Source of the DNA: G965267425 sp965267425
GTDB lineage: Bacteria; Bacteroidota; Bacteroidia; Flavobacteriales_E; Vicingaceae
Reading direction: 5' to 3'
Length of the DNA: 64,000 nt
Assembly: GCA_965267425.1 (NCBI GenBank)
Contig: OZ253959.1
Coordinates: 2,294,001-2,358,000 of the forward strand
Each line of letters starts with the position of its first letter. The first letter of the stretch is position 1. Both the position numbers and the translations under genes were made by a program. Under the pieces are notes generated by a model. That model ran no database searches, had not been told where the DNA came from, and worked only from the letters and a program-made list of their open reading frames with translations. This document shows positions 7,519 to 15,050 of the stretch, in pieces.

Positions 7519-9813
7519 TTAAAAGAGCGTGTAACGTAGTCCTGCAAAAAATCGAATCCCTTGATTCGGTCCATAGACATACGAAGGATCAAAAGATAAC
7601 GCATACGGGTTTTCTGGGGTAGCCAGAATATTTCCGTTATTATCAAATTCCACCTGTCGGTCAAAAGGATCATGAGCTCGCGCAATGATAAATGGATTGC
7701 CCTTGTTAGGTGTCCAGTTCAGCAAATTTTTAACCCCTGCATACAATTCCAATTCACGGGAGAATGGTCTCGAAATCTGAATGTTTTGAATGCTCCACCA
7801 AGGTGAAAACTCTTGTCTTGGATCCAATTCACTTTGCAAAGGTAAACGCATGGGGCCATAAAGATTTCCAGTATAGGCAATGTTCATTTTACTTTTCTTA
7901 AACGTGTAATTGATATTCCAAACACCGGTAAACTGTTCCGTAAATTCCTGACGATCTTTAATTCCATCGTTAACTGCATAAACATCCATAGCCGTTCCTC
8001 CAAAAATGGCTTTTAAACCATTTCCAAAAGACATGTCAAAATTTAAGGATACTCCCTTCGATACTGCATATCCACTGAGGTTGTCATACACAATAAGTAA
8101 TGGATCTGCATCGTAATCGGCAATAATCCGATTCTCAAAATAGGTATAGAAAGCAGTTGCGTCAATGCCCAAATAAAATCGTTCACCTGGAATGATTTTC
8201 TTTACATAATTCAAATTGACGTTCCAGGATGTTTCCGGATTCAAATCATCCAGAAATACCACTTCTCTTGAGCCCGTCAACGCAGCGTGGTCTTCGGTAA
8301 ATACATTCGCCACCCGATAGCCATTACCCAGGCTCAATCGAATCACGTCCGATTTATCTTTTGAATTCCATTTGTAGTTTAAGCGTGGTGTGAAAATTTG
8401 ACCATGAATGGAATTGTAATCATATCGCATTCCTGCCAAAATTTTATGTTGAGGATGTAAGGTGATTTCATCTTGAATAAAAACACCAGGCAAATATGTT
8501 TGCGACGGTTCATTAATAAAAGTCGAAGTATCTGAGGATTGTGTGGCAGGCGTATTATCATCAAAATAGGTGTAGCGCAATGCTGCTCCGGCCAACACAT
8601 CATGTCTTCCTACTTGTTTATTCCAACTCAATTGGCCAAATCCAATGTTCTGATCTGCCAGATAAATGGTATTGCCATAAACAGAATTCTGATCATGTCC
8701 GTTGGCACTAAACATAAAGAATACCTTCTCCCTCAACGGCAACTGATAGGTACCAAACATTTCCCACCGACTGGTGTAAATACTTTCTCCATAAATGTCT
8801 TCACCACCCCTGAATTCATCATTCCAGTTCATCTCACCTCCCCATCTGTCTTCATACACATATCTCCCTGCCAAGGAAAAAACTCTTCCTTTCTTTCTGC
8901 TAAAATTCCATTTGTTGAATACCGAAATTCTGTCCTGAAGCGTAACATCTGTAAAATTATCCCCATTGTGATCGGCCGGGTTAGAATAGTTGAAATAGTT
9001 AATTCCGATAAGTGATTCCGCTTTATTGCTAACTTTCATTTTTGCCGATACATCTGCATTCATCTCACCCCAAGTGGTTCCCATTACATCCACGGCAAAC
9101 AATGGTGCCTTGGTAGGTGATTTGGTGATGATGTTGATCAACCCACCAACTGCTTCTGAACCATAAAGTGTTGAAGCCGGACCTTTCACGATTTCCACAC
9201 GTTCAATTAATGACTGTGGAATTCCATTGAGTCCATAAACGGTTGAAAGACCACTGACAATAGGCATTCCATCAATCAACACCATAGTATAAGGACCTTC
9301 CAATCCATTGATGTGAATATCACCCGTATTACATACATTGCAATTGACCTGTGGGCGAACACCATTGACATTTTGCATAGCCTCATAAACGGAAGGCGAA
9401 GGATTTGATTTAAAAAATTTCGAAGAATATACTTCCACGGGAACGGGGCTTTCAGTTTTAGATACCTCCTTCATGGTACCTGAAATCACCACCTCACTCA
9501 AGCCATCAATCTTGGGATCCAATGTGATGCTCAATTTGTTCTTTACGTCTGAAACACTAACTGCCGATTCATATTCTATGTAACCTATCGATTTAACTTT
9601 CAACGTATACTCACCATATGGAATATCATCTATGATGAATTCACCTTCCTCATTTGTACTGCTTCCTATTTGCGTGTCATCCAGATAAACACTGGCAAAT
9701 GGTATGGGTTCATTTGCCGACAATACCACGCCAGAAATACTTCCCGTTTGACCCATCGATTGAAGGTCTACAAGCATAATAATAAGAATGAATCCAAAGA
9801 TTCGAAATGACAT
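7519..9813 (-). CDS. TonB-dependent receptor, probably metal or siderophore uptake
   Basis: 764 aa outer membrane receptor. A signal peptide (to about residue 22) is followed by a carboxypeptidase-regulatory-like domain (about 24-108), a plug (about 120-235) with NGLEGPYTMVLIDGMPIVSG and VEIVKGPASTLYGSEAVGG, and a 22-strand-type barrel ending in the aromatic ...GLRYTLF. The plug carries a close Cys pair, NCNVCN, near residues 157-162. A DtxR-family repressor is encoded divergently and an 18-bp palindrome lies in the receptor's own promoter, so transcription is probably shut off by a divalent metal such as iron or manganese. The downstream thioredoxin-like gene is coupled. The ligand cannot be named. 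Confidence 0.93.
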   Translation of the reverse strand: MSFRIFGFILIIMLVDLQSMGQTGSISGVVLSANEPIPFASVYLDDTQIGSSTNEEGEFIIDDIPYGEYTLKVKSIGYIEYESAVSVSDVKNKLSITLDPKIDGLSEVVISGTMKEVSKTESPVPVEVYSSKFFKSNPSPSVYEAMQNVNGVRPQVNCNVCNTGDIHINGLEGPYTMVLIDGMPIVSGLSTVYGLNGIPQSLIERVEIVKGPASTLYGSEAVGGLINIITKSPTKAPLFAVDVMGTTWGEMNADVSAKMKVSNKAESLIGINYFNYSNPADHNGDNFTDVTLQDRISVFNKWNFSRKKGRVFSLAGRYVYEDRWGGEMNWNDEFRGGEDIYGESIYTSRWEMFGTYQLPLREKVFFMFSANGHDQNSVYGNTIYLADQNIGFGQLSWNKQVGRHDVLAGAALRYTYFDDNTPATQSSDTSTFINEPSQTYLPGVFIQDEITLHPQHKILAGMRYDYNSIHGQIFTPRLNYKWNSKDKSDVIRLSLGNGYRVANVFTEDHAALTGSREVVFLDDLNPETSWNVNLNYVKKIIPGERFYLGIDATAFYTYFENRIIADYDADPLLIVYDNLSGYAVSKGVSLNFDMSFGNGLKAIFGGTAMDVYAVNDGIKDRQEFTEQFTGVWNINYTFKKSKMNIAYTGNLYGPMRLPLQSELDPRQEFSPWWSIQNIQISRPFSRELELYAGVKNLLNWTPNKGNPFIIARAHDPFDRQVEFDNNGNILATPENPYALSFDPSYVYGPNQGIRFFAGLRYTLF

Positions 9814-9832
9814 ACCAAGAGGTTTACATGAA

Positions 9833-9864
9833 CAAAACTAATAATGTTAGACTAGTCTAACAAA
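9833..9864 (-). promoter_or_regulatory. Bacteroidota-type promoter of the TonB receptor
   Basis: Read on the minus strand, TTTG (9864-9861), a 20-nt spacer and TAGTTTTG (9840-9833) match the Bacteroidota -33/-7 consensus TTTG-N19-21-TAnnTTTG. The predicted transcript starts near 9828, giving a leader of about 15 nt before the ATG at 9813. The metal-repressor palindrome fills the spacer. Confidence 0.72.
9845..9862. promoter_or_regulatory. Candidate DtxR-family operator, perfect 18-bp palindrome
   Basis: TGTTAGACTAGTCTAACA is a perfect palindrome. Its TTAG...CTAA arms resemble the iron-box consensus of DtxR/IdeR (TTAGGTTAG-CTAACCTAA). It sits between the -33 and -7 elements of the TonB receptor promoter and about 30 bp upstream of the repressor gene, so one dimer pair could silence the receptor and perhaps autoregulate. 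The palindrome is seen directly; binding is inference. Confidence 0.75.
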
Positions 9865-9892
9865 TGTTTTACAAACTTTTATAAATTTGGAT

Positions 9893-10555
9893 ATGCTATC
9901 GTTTACTGAAGAGAACTACATCAAGGCTCTATATCATCTAACCTTTTCTCATCCCGACAAAAAGGAAACGGGCACTACAGAAATTGCCAAAACACTTGAT
10001 GTGAAGCCTGCTACCGCTAACAATATGATCAAAAAATTGAGTGATAAAAAGCTCATTGATTATCAGAAATATGGAAAAATTCAATTGACGAATGAAGGCA
10101 AAAAGATGGCATTGCAGATATTGAGGAAACATCGATTGTGGGAAACATTTTTGTACGAAAAACTAGAATTTGATTGGGATGAAGTACATGAAGTGGCTGA
10201 ACAACTTGAACACATATATTCTGAGAAATTAGTAGATCGGTTGGACAAATTTTTAGGATTCCCGAAAGTGGATCCTCATGGAGATCCTATACCTGACAGC
10301 AAGGGGAAAATGAAACCCGTTTCCAGAAATACGTTGTCTCAAATTAAGGCAGGACATGCGTGTAAAATGGTCGCCGTTAAAGATGATTCTGCTGCATTCT
10401 TGCAATATGTTGTGAAAATCGGACTTTCGTTGAATACAGAAATCAAGGTCATTGGAAAACAAGCATTTGACGCTACCATTGAAATCGAAATCAACGGTAA
10501 AAAGAAAAGAGTCAGCGAAAAATTTGCCGATCACATATTGGTGATTCCTGGGTAA
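9893..10555 (+). CDS. DtxR/MntR-family metal-dependent transcriptional repressor
   Basis: 220 aa. The N-terminal winged helix (about residues 3-60) opens LSFTEENYIKALYHL, with TTEIAKTLDVKPATANNMIKKL as recognition helix region. The dimerization and metal-binding domain has HRLWETFLYEKLEFDWDEVHEVAEQLEH (about 80-107), which contains the expected His/Glu/Asp ligands. A FeoA-like SH3 domain ends the protein (about 155-220). The family represses metal-uptake genes when loaded with Fe or Mn. The ATG at 9893 is preferred over the TTG at 9887. A TAAATTTG element (9882-9889) lies immediately before it, so the mRNA may have almost no leader. The divergent TonB receptor is the obvious target. Confidence 0.92.
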   Translation: MLSFTEENYIKALYHLTFSHPDKKETGTTEIAKTLDVKPATANNMIKKLSDKKLIDYQKYGKIQLTNEGKKMALQILRKHRLWETFLYEKLEFDWDEVHEVAEQLEHIYSEKLVDRLDKFLGFPKVDPHGDPIPDSKGKMKPVSRNTLSQIKAGHACKMVAVKDDSAAFLQYVVKIGLSLNTEIKVIGKQAFDATIEIEINGKKKRVSEKFADHILVIPG

Positions 10556-10660
10556 AGCCACTTCTCGCATATTATTAAAAATTAAACTTCGTGAATCACT
10601 CTATTCAGTTATTCAAGAACTAAGCATGTTTAAACTTTAATAATAGAAGTTAATCATATC

Positions 10661-11668
10661 ATGTTCAATATCAGAAAGCAATTCGCTTTTAAACTGGCAC
10701 TGGTAACTGTTCTGGTCATTATTTTTTCTTTACCACCAGTTGATTCTGAACTTATTGGCAGTGTTGATAATAGATACCAATCTCAGGTCAACGTATTTTT
10801 AACGGGAGATGTTCATCATCAATTTGCATCTGCCTTTAATTTCGTTAATAATAATCCCGTTAACCAAATTGACTTGGATGGTAAAGTTGCCATTACAGTC
10901 AGTGAAATGAACAACCAAAAGTTTGAACTAAATCCTTTCATTAAAGTCGAAAAACTTTCTCAAATATCTGATGACTTAAGAGCGTATATTCTCGAAAATC
11001 GATCAAATGAGTTGTTGTCTTCAAGACTAAAGTTCGGAGGTGACGCACAAATCAATAAAATATTTAGGAGGTACAATTTCTATACGGGGGAGATGATACC
11101 ATATGTTCCAAGTACATCCAATGGAATTGCATTTGGATTTTTCCGAAAGCCTGGTGCTCGCATGGCAAATCTTGGTGAAGAGTTAATTGAAGAAAATCAA
11201 CTTCTAAAAAATTTTGCATCAAGGAATTCAGCCATCATATCCGGAAACTGGGATAAAATGGGATACTCTTTACCCCTCGCGTTGAAAGGAGCCAGCGGCT
11301 TTCAATCCATTGATAAATCAATTGATGCTGCTCTTGAAACGGTTGCTGCTCTTAATCAGCAAATCTTTTTTAATCTGGATTATGTCAACATAGACTTGGC
11401 AAATAATGCCATTCGAAAACTGATTCACCTAGAAAACAATGCTAATGACATGACGCTGGCAGCTAGCAATTTAGGTTTTACCAATTACGAACTTTATCGT
11501 GTCACCACCAATCAAGAGTTATTTGATAGAACAAGATTTTTCAATAACGGCAAACAACTAAGTCAAACTGAGGTTAGAAATTTAGGGATTCAATATCAAA
11601 ATCCCAGAAGTCTATGGAATCGATTTTCAAGTTTTATAGATAAACACTTTAGTACTTATTTTAATTAA
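10661..11668 (+). CDS. Orphan exported protein with an RHS-core-like N-terminal signature (copy A)
   Basis: 335 aa, product not recognised as a whole. A hydrophobic segment (about residues 11-27) looks like a signal peptide or anchor. Residues 46-74 read FLTGDVHHQFASAFNF then VNNNPVNQIDLDG, which resembles the end of the RHS-repeat-associated core (FLSPDP...NPVNxxDPxG) that precedes the variable toxin tip in RHS/polymorphic-toxin proteins. Nothing of the long YD-repeat shell is present. The remaining 260 residues are a mixed helical region without recognised motif. A second protein at 52910-53932 carries the same signature with identical spacing. No obvious immunity gene follows: the next gene is a lipid hydroxylase. 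It could be a detached tip, a decayed RHS gene or a separate exported family. Confidence 0.7.
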   Translation: MFNIRKQFAFKLALVTVLVIIFSLPPVDSELIGSVDNRYQSQVNVFLTGDVHHQFASAFNFVNNNPVNQIDLDGKVAITVSEMNNQKFELNPFIKVEKLSQISDDLRAYILENRSNELLSSRLKFGGDAQINKIFRRYNFYTGEMIPYVPSTSNGIAFGFFRKPGARMANLGEELIEENQLLKNFASRNSAIISGNWDKMGYSLPLALKGASGFQSIDKSIDAALETVAALNQQIFFNLDYVNIDLANNAIRKLIHLENNANDMTLAASNLGFTNYELYRVTTNQELFDRTRFFNNGKQLSQTEVRNLGIQYQNPRSLWNRFSSFIDKHFSTYFN

Positions 11669-11699
11669 ACTTATTCGAATGCAGAATATAAATGTCAAC

Positions 11700-11729
11700 T
11701 TGCTTCCAACATTTAAATTTCTACCTTTG
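11700..11729 (+). promoter_or_regulatory. Bacteroidota-type promoter of the hydroxylase gene
   Basis: TTG (11700-11702), a 19-nt spacer and TACCTTTG (11722-11729) match the -33/-7 consensus. The predicted start near 11734 gives a leader of about 78 nt. The leader contains a palindrome, CTCAATAATTGAG (11738-11750), followed by TTTT, a weak hairpin whose role is unclear. Confidence 0.65.
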
Positions 11730-11811
11730 CCGCATAGCTCAATAATTGAGTTTTCATTTCAGTTTATGGTCGACGCGAAATTGGAATGTTTAATGAGACG
11801 TCCGATTTTGT

Positions 11812-12678
11812 ATGGCATTTGATCTAGTTGCGATTTCTAAAGACCTTCCTCCAATAATTTTATGGGCAGCACCAGTAATGATTAGCCTGGTAATTATTGA
11901 GTATTGGGTCAAATTCAAAAAATTTAAGAAAAAAGACGATAGCAAGGATATGCTATCAGCTACCATTATTGGCTTTGGTCATTTATTTTCCAATGCCCTC
12001 ACTAAGACATTGACATTTTCTTTGATCTTTTTGATGTACAAAATCACTCCGTTTGAGATTCCTCCAACCTGGTGGTCTTATATATTGTGCATTTTCGCAC
12101 TGGATTTCTGTCGATATTGGGCACATCGAATTGGCCATCAATCGAGAATTTTTTGGGCAACCCATGTGGTTCATCACAATTCAAAACAATACAACTGGTC
12201 TGTATCTTTCAGACTTTCATGGGCTCAGCAGATAAAGGTTATCTTTTTCTTGCCTGTTGCTTTTGCCGGTTTTCACCCCATTGTATTTTTCATTTGCCAC
12301 CAGATTGAGGTATTGTACCAATTTTGGATTCATACAGAGTTAATTCACAAACTTCCAAAACCCATTGAGTTTTTCTTCACCACCCCTTCACACCACAGGG
12401 TTCATCATGCATCCAATAAAAAATACCTCGATAAAAATTACGGATCTACCTTCATCATTTGGGATAGAATGTTTGGAACATTTCAACCAGAAGAAGAGAC
12501 ACCGAAATATGGAATATTGAAGGAAATGAATACCTACAATCCGGTAACGTTAGTATTCCATGAATTCGTTGACATCTGGAAAGATTTGGTGAAGTCTCCT
12601 AAAAAATTCATGACCATCTTGTTCAAACACCCCAACCAAACCTTAACAGAAGCAGAACGCAAAAAGTGGATCGATTAA
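11812..12678 (+). CDS. Sterol desaturase / fatty acid hydroxylase family membrane protein
   Basis: 288 aa with several membrane helices and the diiron histidine boxes of the family: HRIGH (HxxxH) near residue 103, HVVHHNS (HxxHH) near 118 and HHRVHHAS (HxxHH) near 196. Such enzymes use O2 and two irons to hydroxylate or desaturate lipids; bacterial members act on fatty acids, carotenoids, hopanoids or ornithine lipids, and the substrate here is not determinable. It has its own promoter at 11700-11729 and converges on the SRPBCC gene with 3 nt between the stops. Confidence 0.9.
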   Translation: MAFDLVAISKDLPPIILWAAPVMISLVIIEYWVKFKKFKKKDDSKDMLSATIIGFGHLFSNALTKTLTFSLIFLMYKITPFEIPPTWWSYILCIFALDFCRYWAHRIGHQSRIFWATHVVHHNSKQYNWSVSFRLSWAQQIKVIFFLPVAFAGFHPIVFFICHQIEVLYQFWIHTELIHKLPKPIEFFFTTPSHHRVHHASNKKYLDKNYGSTFIIWDRMFGTFQPEEETPKYGILKEMNTYNPVTLVFHEFVDIWKDLVKSPKKFMTILFKHPNQTLTEAERKKWID

Positions 12679-12681
12679 CGT

Positions 12682-13188
12682 CTACTTTACGTTTCGAATC
12701 GACTCGGCTTCATTTTTCAAATCCCTGGCAAATTGCTCAAATGTTTCGTCAAACGGCGGAAGATATTTCGCGTACATAGGATACATTAATCCTCCTATTT
12801 TTTCGGTCATTGAAAATAACAGTTGACCATTTTCCAATGGTTTGATTTCAAATACTCTGTTTCCTTGAGCATCTCCCCACACCATGTATTTTTCAGGGAC
12901 CATTTCCTTGATTTTAATTTTAAATACGCGTTTTTCATCCAGTATTGACATCAATCGTATTTTCTCTTTTAAGGCTATTTCACCTTCCAGCATGGTTACC
13001 GTACTGTTCCATCTTGTAAAATCACTTGCGGTGGTCAATAATTTCCAGACTACGGATGCTTCCGAATCAATGGTAATGGATACAGATGTCTGCGTGCTGA
13101 AGGTTTTTTTAACTGTGTGCGCTTTGCCATCTTGGGCAATCGAATTTGCATAATTCATCATCAAAAAAATAATTAATAAGTATTTCAT
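12682..13188 (-). CDS. Exported SRPBCC (START/polyketide-cyclase-like) protein
   Basis: 168 aa. A signal peptide ending NSIAQ (about residue 19) is followed by an SRPBCC fold: a beta strand, then SEASVVWKLLTTASDFTRWNSTVTMLEG, which is typical of the polyketide cyclase/dehydrase group, then strands ending in a long C-terminal helix DETFEQFARDLKNEAE. This fold binds hydrophobic ligands; an exported version is less common. It follows the sigma factor gene by 53 nt on the same strand, so it may be in its operon or regulon. Ligand unknown. Confidence 0.83.
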   Translation of the reverse strand: MKYLLIIFLMMNYANSIAQDGKAHTVKKTFSTQTSVSITIDSEASVVWKLLTTASDFTRWNSTVTMLEGEIALKEKIRLMSILDEKRVFKIKIKEMVPEKYMVWGDAQGNRVFEIKPLENGQLLFSMTEKIGGLMYPMYAKYLPPFDETFEQFARDLKNEAESIRNVK

Positions 13189-13241
13189 TTTTTACGTTTT
13201 AGCCTTTTGACGATTAGGCCGCAAAAAATGATAGGGTTTTA

Positions 13242-14042
13242 TCAATTATTTTTCAGATAATCTTCTATAACTGTTCTATTATGCTCTAAATGATGTAGTT
13301 GTAATTCTGAAGCATCGGAATGAAAAGGGTCAAGATCTTTGAGGATCTCCATGCGTAAATCGAATAATTTCTCTTTATCCTGTTTATCTGCTTCTCTGGC
13401 CATTTTAATTTTCATTCGCTCTTCCTGATCATTTTGTTTTGGATTAAACACACCGTTTAATTCAGAACATTGATGGCATACACCTTCTTTGTTAATCAGG
13501 GAGCATCGTTGATCGAAAATATCGATCATCTTACTTCTGGATGTATGCAAATAATATTTGGTCATGGCCTCGGTGATATCCAGCAATTCTGCAATCTCAT
13601 CTAACTTAAATCCATATACCTCTTTTAAAAGCAAGGCCAATTGTTGCTCAATAGGAAGAGATTTGGCAATACATGTAAAACAAAAGGCAACGTGTTCACG
13701 CATTTCAAATTTTCCATGCTCCGATTGCTGTCTTATTTGCATGGCCTCACCAAAAAAACTGGGATTGTTCAAAGCCTTTTCACGACAAATGTCCGTTACA
13801 CTTTCAGGCCATCTCTTTTGAGACTTCAATAGATCTTTGGCGAGATTGGAGGCGATGGAAAAAATCCAGGTTTTGGGTGAGGACTCTCCCTTAAACCCTT
13901 CCAAACCTTTCAACGCTTTGATATAAGTTTCCTGAATGATGTCTTCCGTATCTTGAACACTACAAGTCATTCTCAGAATAAAAGATGACAACTGTCCTTT
14001 AAAAGATTCAATGGTATCAGCCAATTGTTCAGCATTTTGCAT
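13242..14042 (-). CDS. ECF-type RNA polymerase sigma factor with Cys-containing C-terminal extension
   Basis: 266 aa, longer than the roughly 180-200 aa of a plain ECF factor. Sigma region 2 (about residues 10-80) has TEDIIQETYIKALKGLEGFKGES and PKTWIFSIASNLAKDLLK. Region 4 (about 130-180) has EQQLALLLKEVYGFKLDEIAELLDIT. The linker has FCFTC, and after region 4 comes RCSLINKEGVCHQC, followed by about 75 charged residues. The cysteines could bind a metal or sense redox state (inference). No membrane anti-sigma factor is encoded nearby, which suggests the extension may regulate activity itself, as in ECF groups with C-terminal domains. The SRPBCC gene downstream is a likely target. Confidence 0.88.
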   Translation of the reverse strand: MQNAEQLADTIESFKGQLSSFILRMTCSVQDTEDIIQETYIKALKGLEGFKGESSPKTWIFSIASNLAKDLLKSQKRWPESVTDICREKALNNPSFFGEAMQIRQQSEHGKFEMREHVAFCFTCIAKSLPIEQQLALLLKEVYGFKLDEIAELLDITEAMTKYYLHTSRSKMIDIFDQRCSLINKEGVCHQCSELNGVFNPKQNDQEERMKIKMAREADKQDKEKLFDLRMEILKDLDPFHSDASELQLHHLEHNRTVIEDYLKNN

Positions 14043-14093
14043 ATCAGGAATTTTGGTGATTCACAAGAATACGAAGAAAGTACATTTTTTGAT

Positions 14094-14474
14094 TTAGCTG
14101 TCCGTTTTACCATTAAACAGCCAAACAATGCCACCTGCAATGAGAAAATCAGCATAATGAGGAAACTCGTCAAGATTTGCCTGTAAATCAGCAACGGTTT
14201 CATAACTGGAAACCGTAAGGCCCGCTATGATGCCATTCCAGATAAGCAGTAGCAATAAGAGTAAAATGAATCGGATTTTTGGAACGGTTTTATTTTCAAT
14301 GGGCTCCTGCACAAAATAATAAGTAAGAATAATAGACAGATGAACTCCATAAATGGAAAGAAAGATGGAATATGTATCAACCACATTATGCAGCGTCATA
14401 CCTCCTATGGCATTGAAAACCATCAATACCAAAAAGACAACGGCAATAATATTTTGTGCTTTACTGAGTTTCAT
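14094..14474 (-). CDS. Small integral membrane protein, unknown function
   Basis: 126 aa with about four hydrophobic helices (residues about 8-28, 35-52, 68-88 and 108-121). No motif is recognised. Its ATG overlaps the stop of the upstream gene (ATGA, 4 nt), so the two are translationally coupled, and it lies 51 nt ahead of the sigma factor gene on the same strand. Confidence 0.65.
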   Translation of the reverse strand: MKLSKAQNIIAVVFLVLMVFNAIGGMTLHNVVDTYSIFLSIYGVHLSIILTYYFVQEPIENKTVPKIRFILLLLLLLIWNGIIAGLTVSSYETVADLQANLDEFPHYADFLIAGGIVWLFNGKTDS

Positions 14475-14962
14475 TGATAATTTTTGAAATAGGTATCTAT
14501 GCGTTTTCTGGATGCTTTAGCCAATGCCTTGGCGCGTTTTAATACATCCTTAATATAGTCATCATCTTCATCGGTATCACACACGTATCCTTTAATCCTA
14601 GTGATTCTATGGTTGTTTCTATGATATACTTTCCATTCATAATTCATTCGAACAGGAGCTTTAACCGTATCAATGGTCCACCACCACCACTTCTTTATTT
14701 TGTCAATGTAGTCTACCTCATCACAAGAAGAATAAATCTTCGTAGTATCTGATCGTGGCGTGTAATCTTTGAAAGATAGATGAAGTGTGTCCTGAGTAAG
14801 TAACTCCAAAAGATGATACAAGTCTCTGTCCGACGTACTATCGGATGGATAGACCTTTGACTCGTAAATTTCAAAACGCTGAGCCAGGATAGAAGAACTT
14901 ATTATCATCGCCAGCAATGTGAATCGAATAGATCGAAACAAGTGAACTTGTGAAATCTTCAT
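14471..14962 (-). CDS. Exported hypothetical protein
   Basis: 163 aa from the ATG at 14962. That start gives a clean signal peptide (MKISQVHLFRSIRFTLLAMI, cleavage after ILAQ). A longer frame from 15034 has no signal sequence and is rejected. The mature part is rich in Asp, Tyr and Trp (IKKWWWWTIDTVKAPVRM) and has two Cys, one near 80 and one near 130. No family is recognised. It is coupled to the small membrane protein by a 4-nt overlap, so the pair may work together in the envelope. Confidence 0.62.
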   Translation of the reverse strand: MKISQVHLFRSIRFTLLAMIISSSILAQRFEIYESKVYPSDSTSDRDLYHLLELLTQDTLHLSFKDYTPRSDTTKIYSSCDEVDYIDKIKKWWWWTIDTVKAPVRMNYEWKVYHRNNHRITRIKGYVCDTDEDDDYIKDVLKRAKALAKASRKRIDTYFKNYQ

Positions 14963-15050
14963 TTGATTAATATGAACCCATTTACCACCGAAGATAGCAA
15001 TTGTTTCAGAATTGATCCATGTAAAAATGTACATGGAAACTAGGAATAAA

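Noticed and set aside
8539..9015. 158-codon plus-strand frame opposite the TonB receptor
   Set aside because: The receptor frame is unambiguous on the minus strand, and the shadow product has no motif or credible start.
10796..10882. Copy A and copy B as active toxins with cognate immunity genes
   Set aside because: No small cytoplasmic gene follows either one, and the tails show no recognised toxin motif. They are reported only as exported RHS-tip-like proteins.
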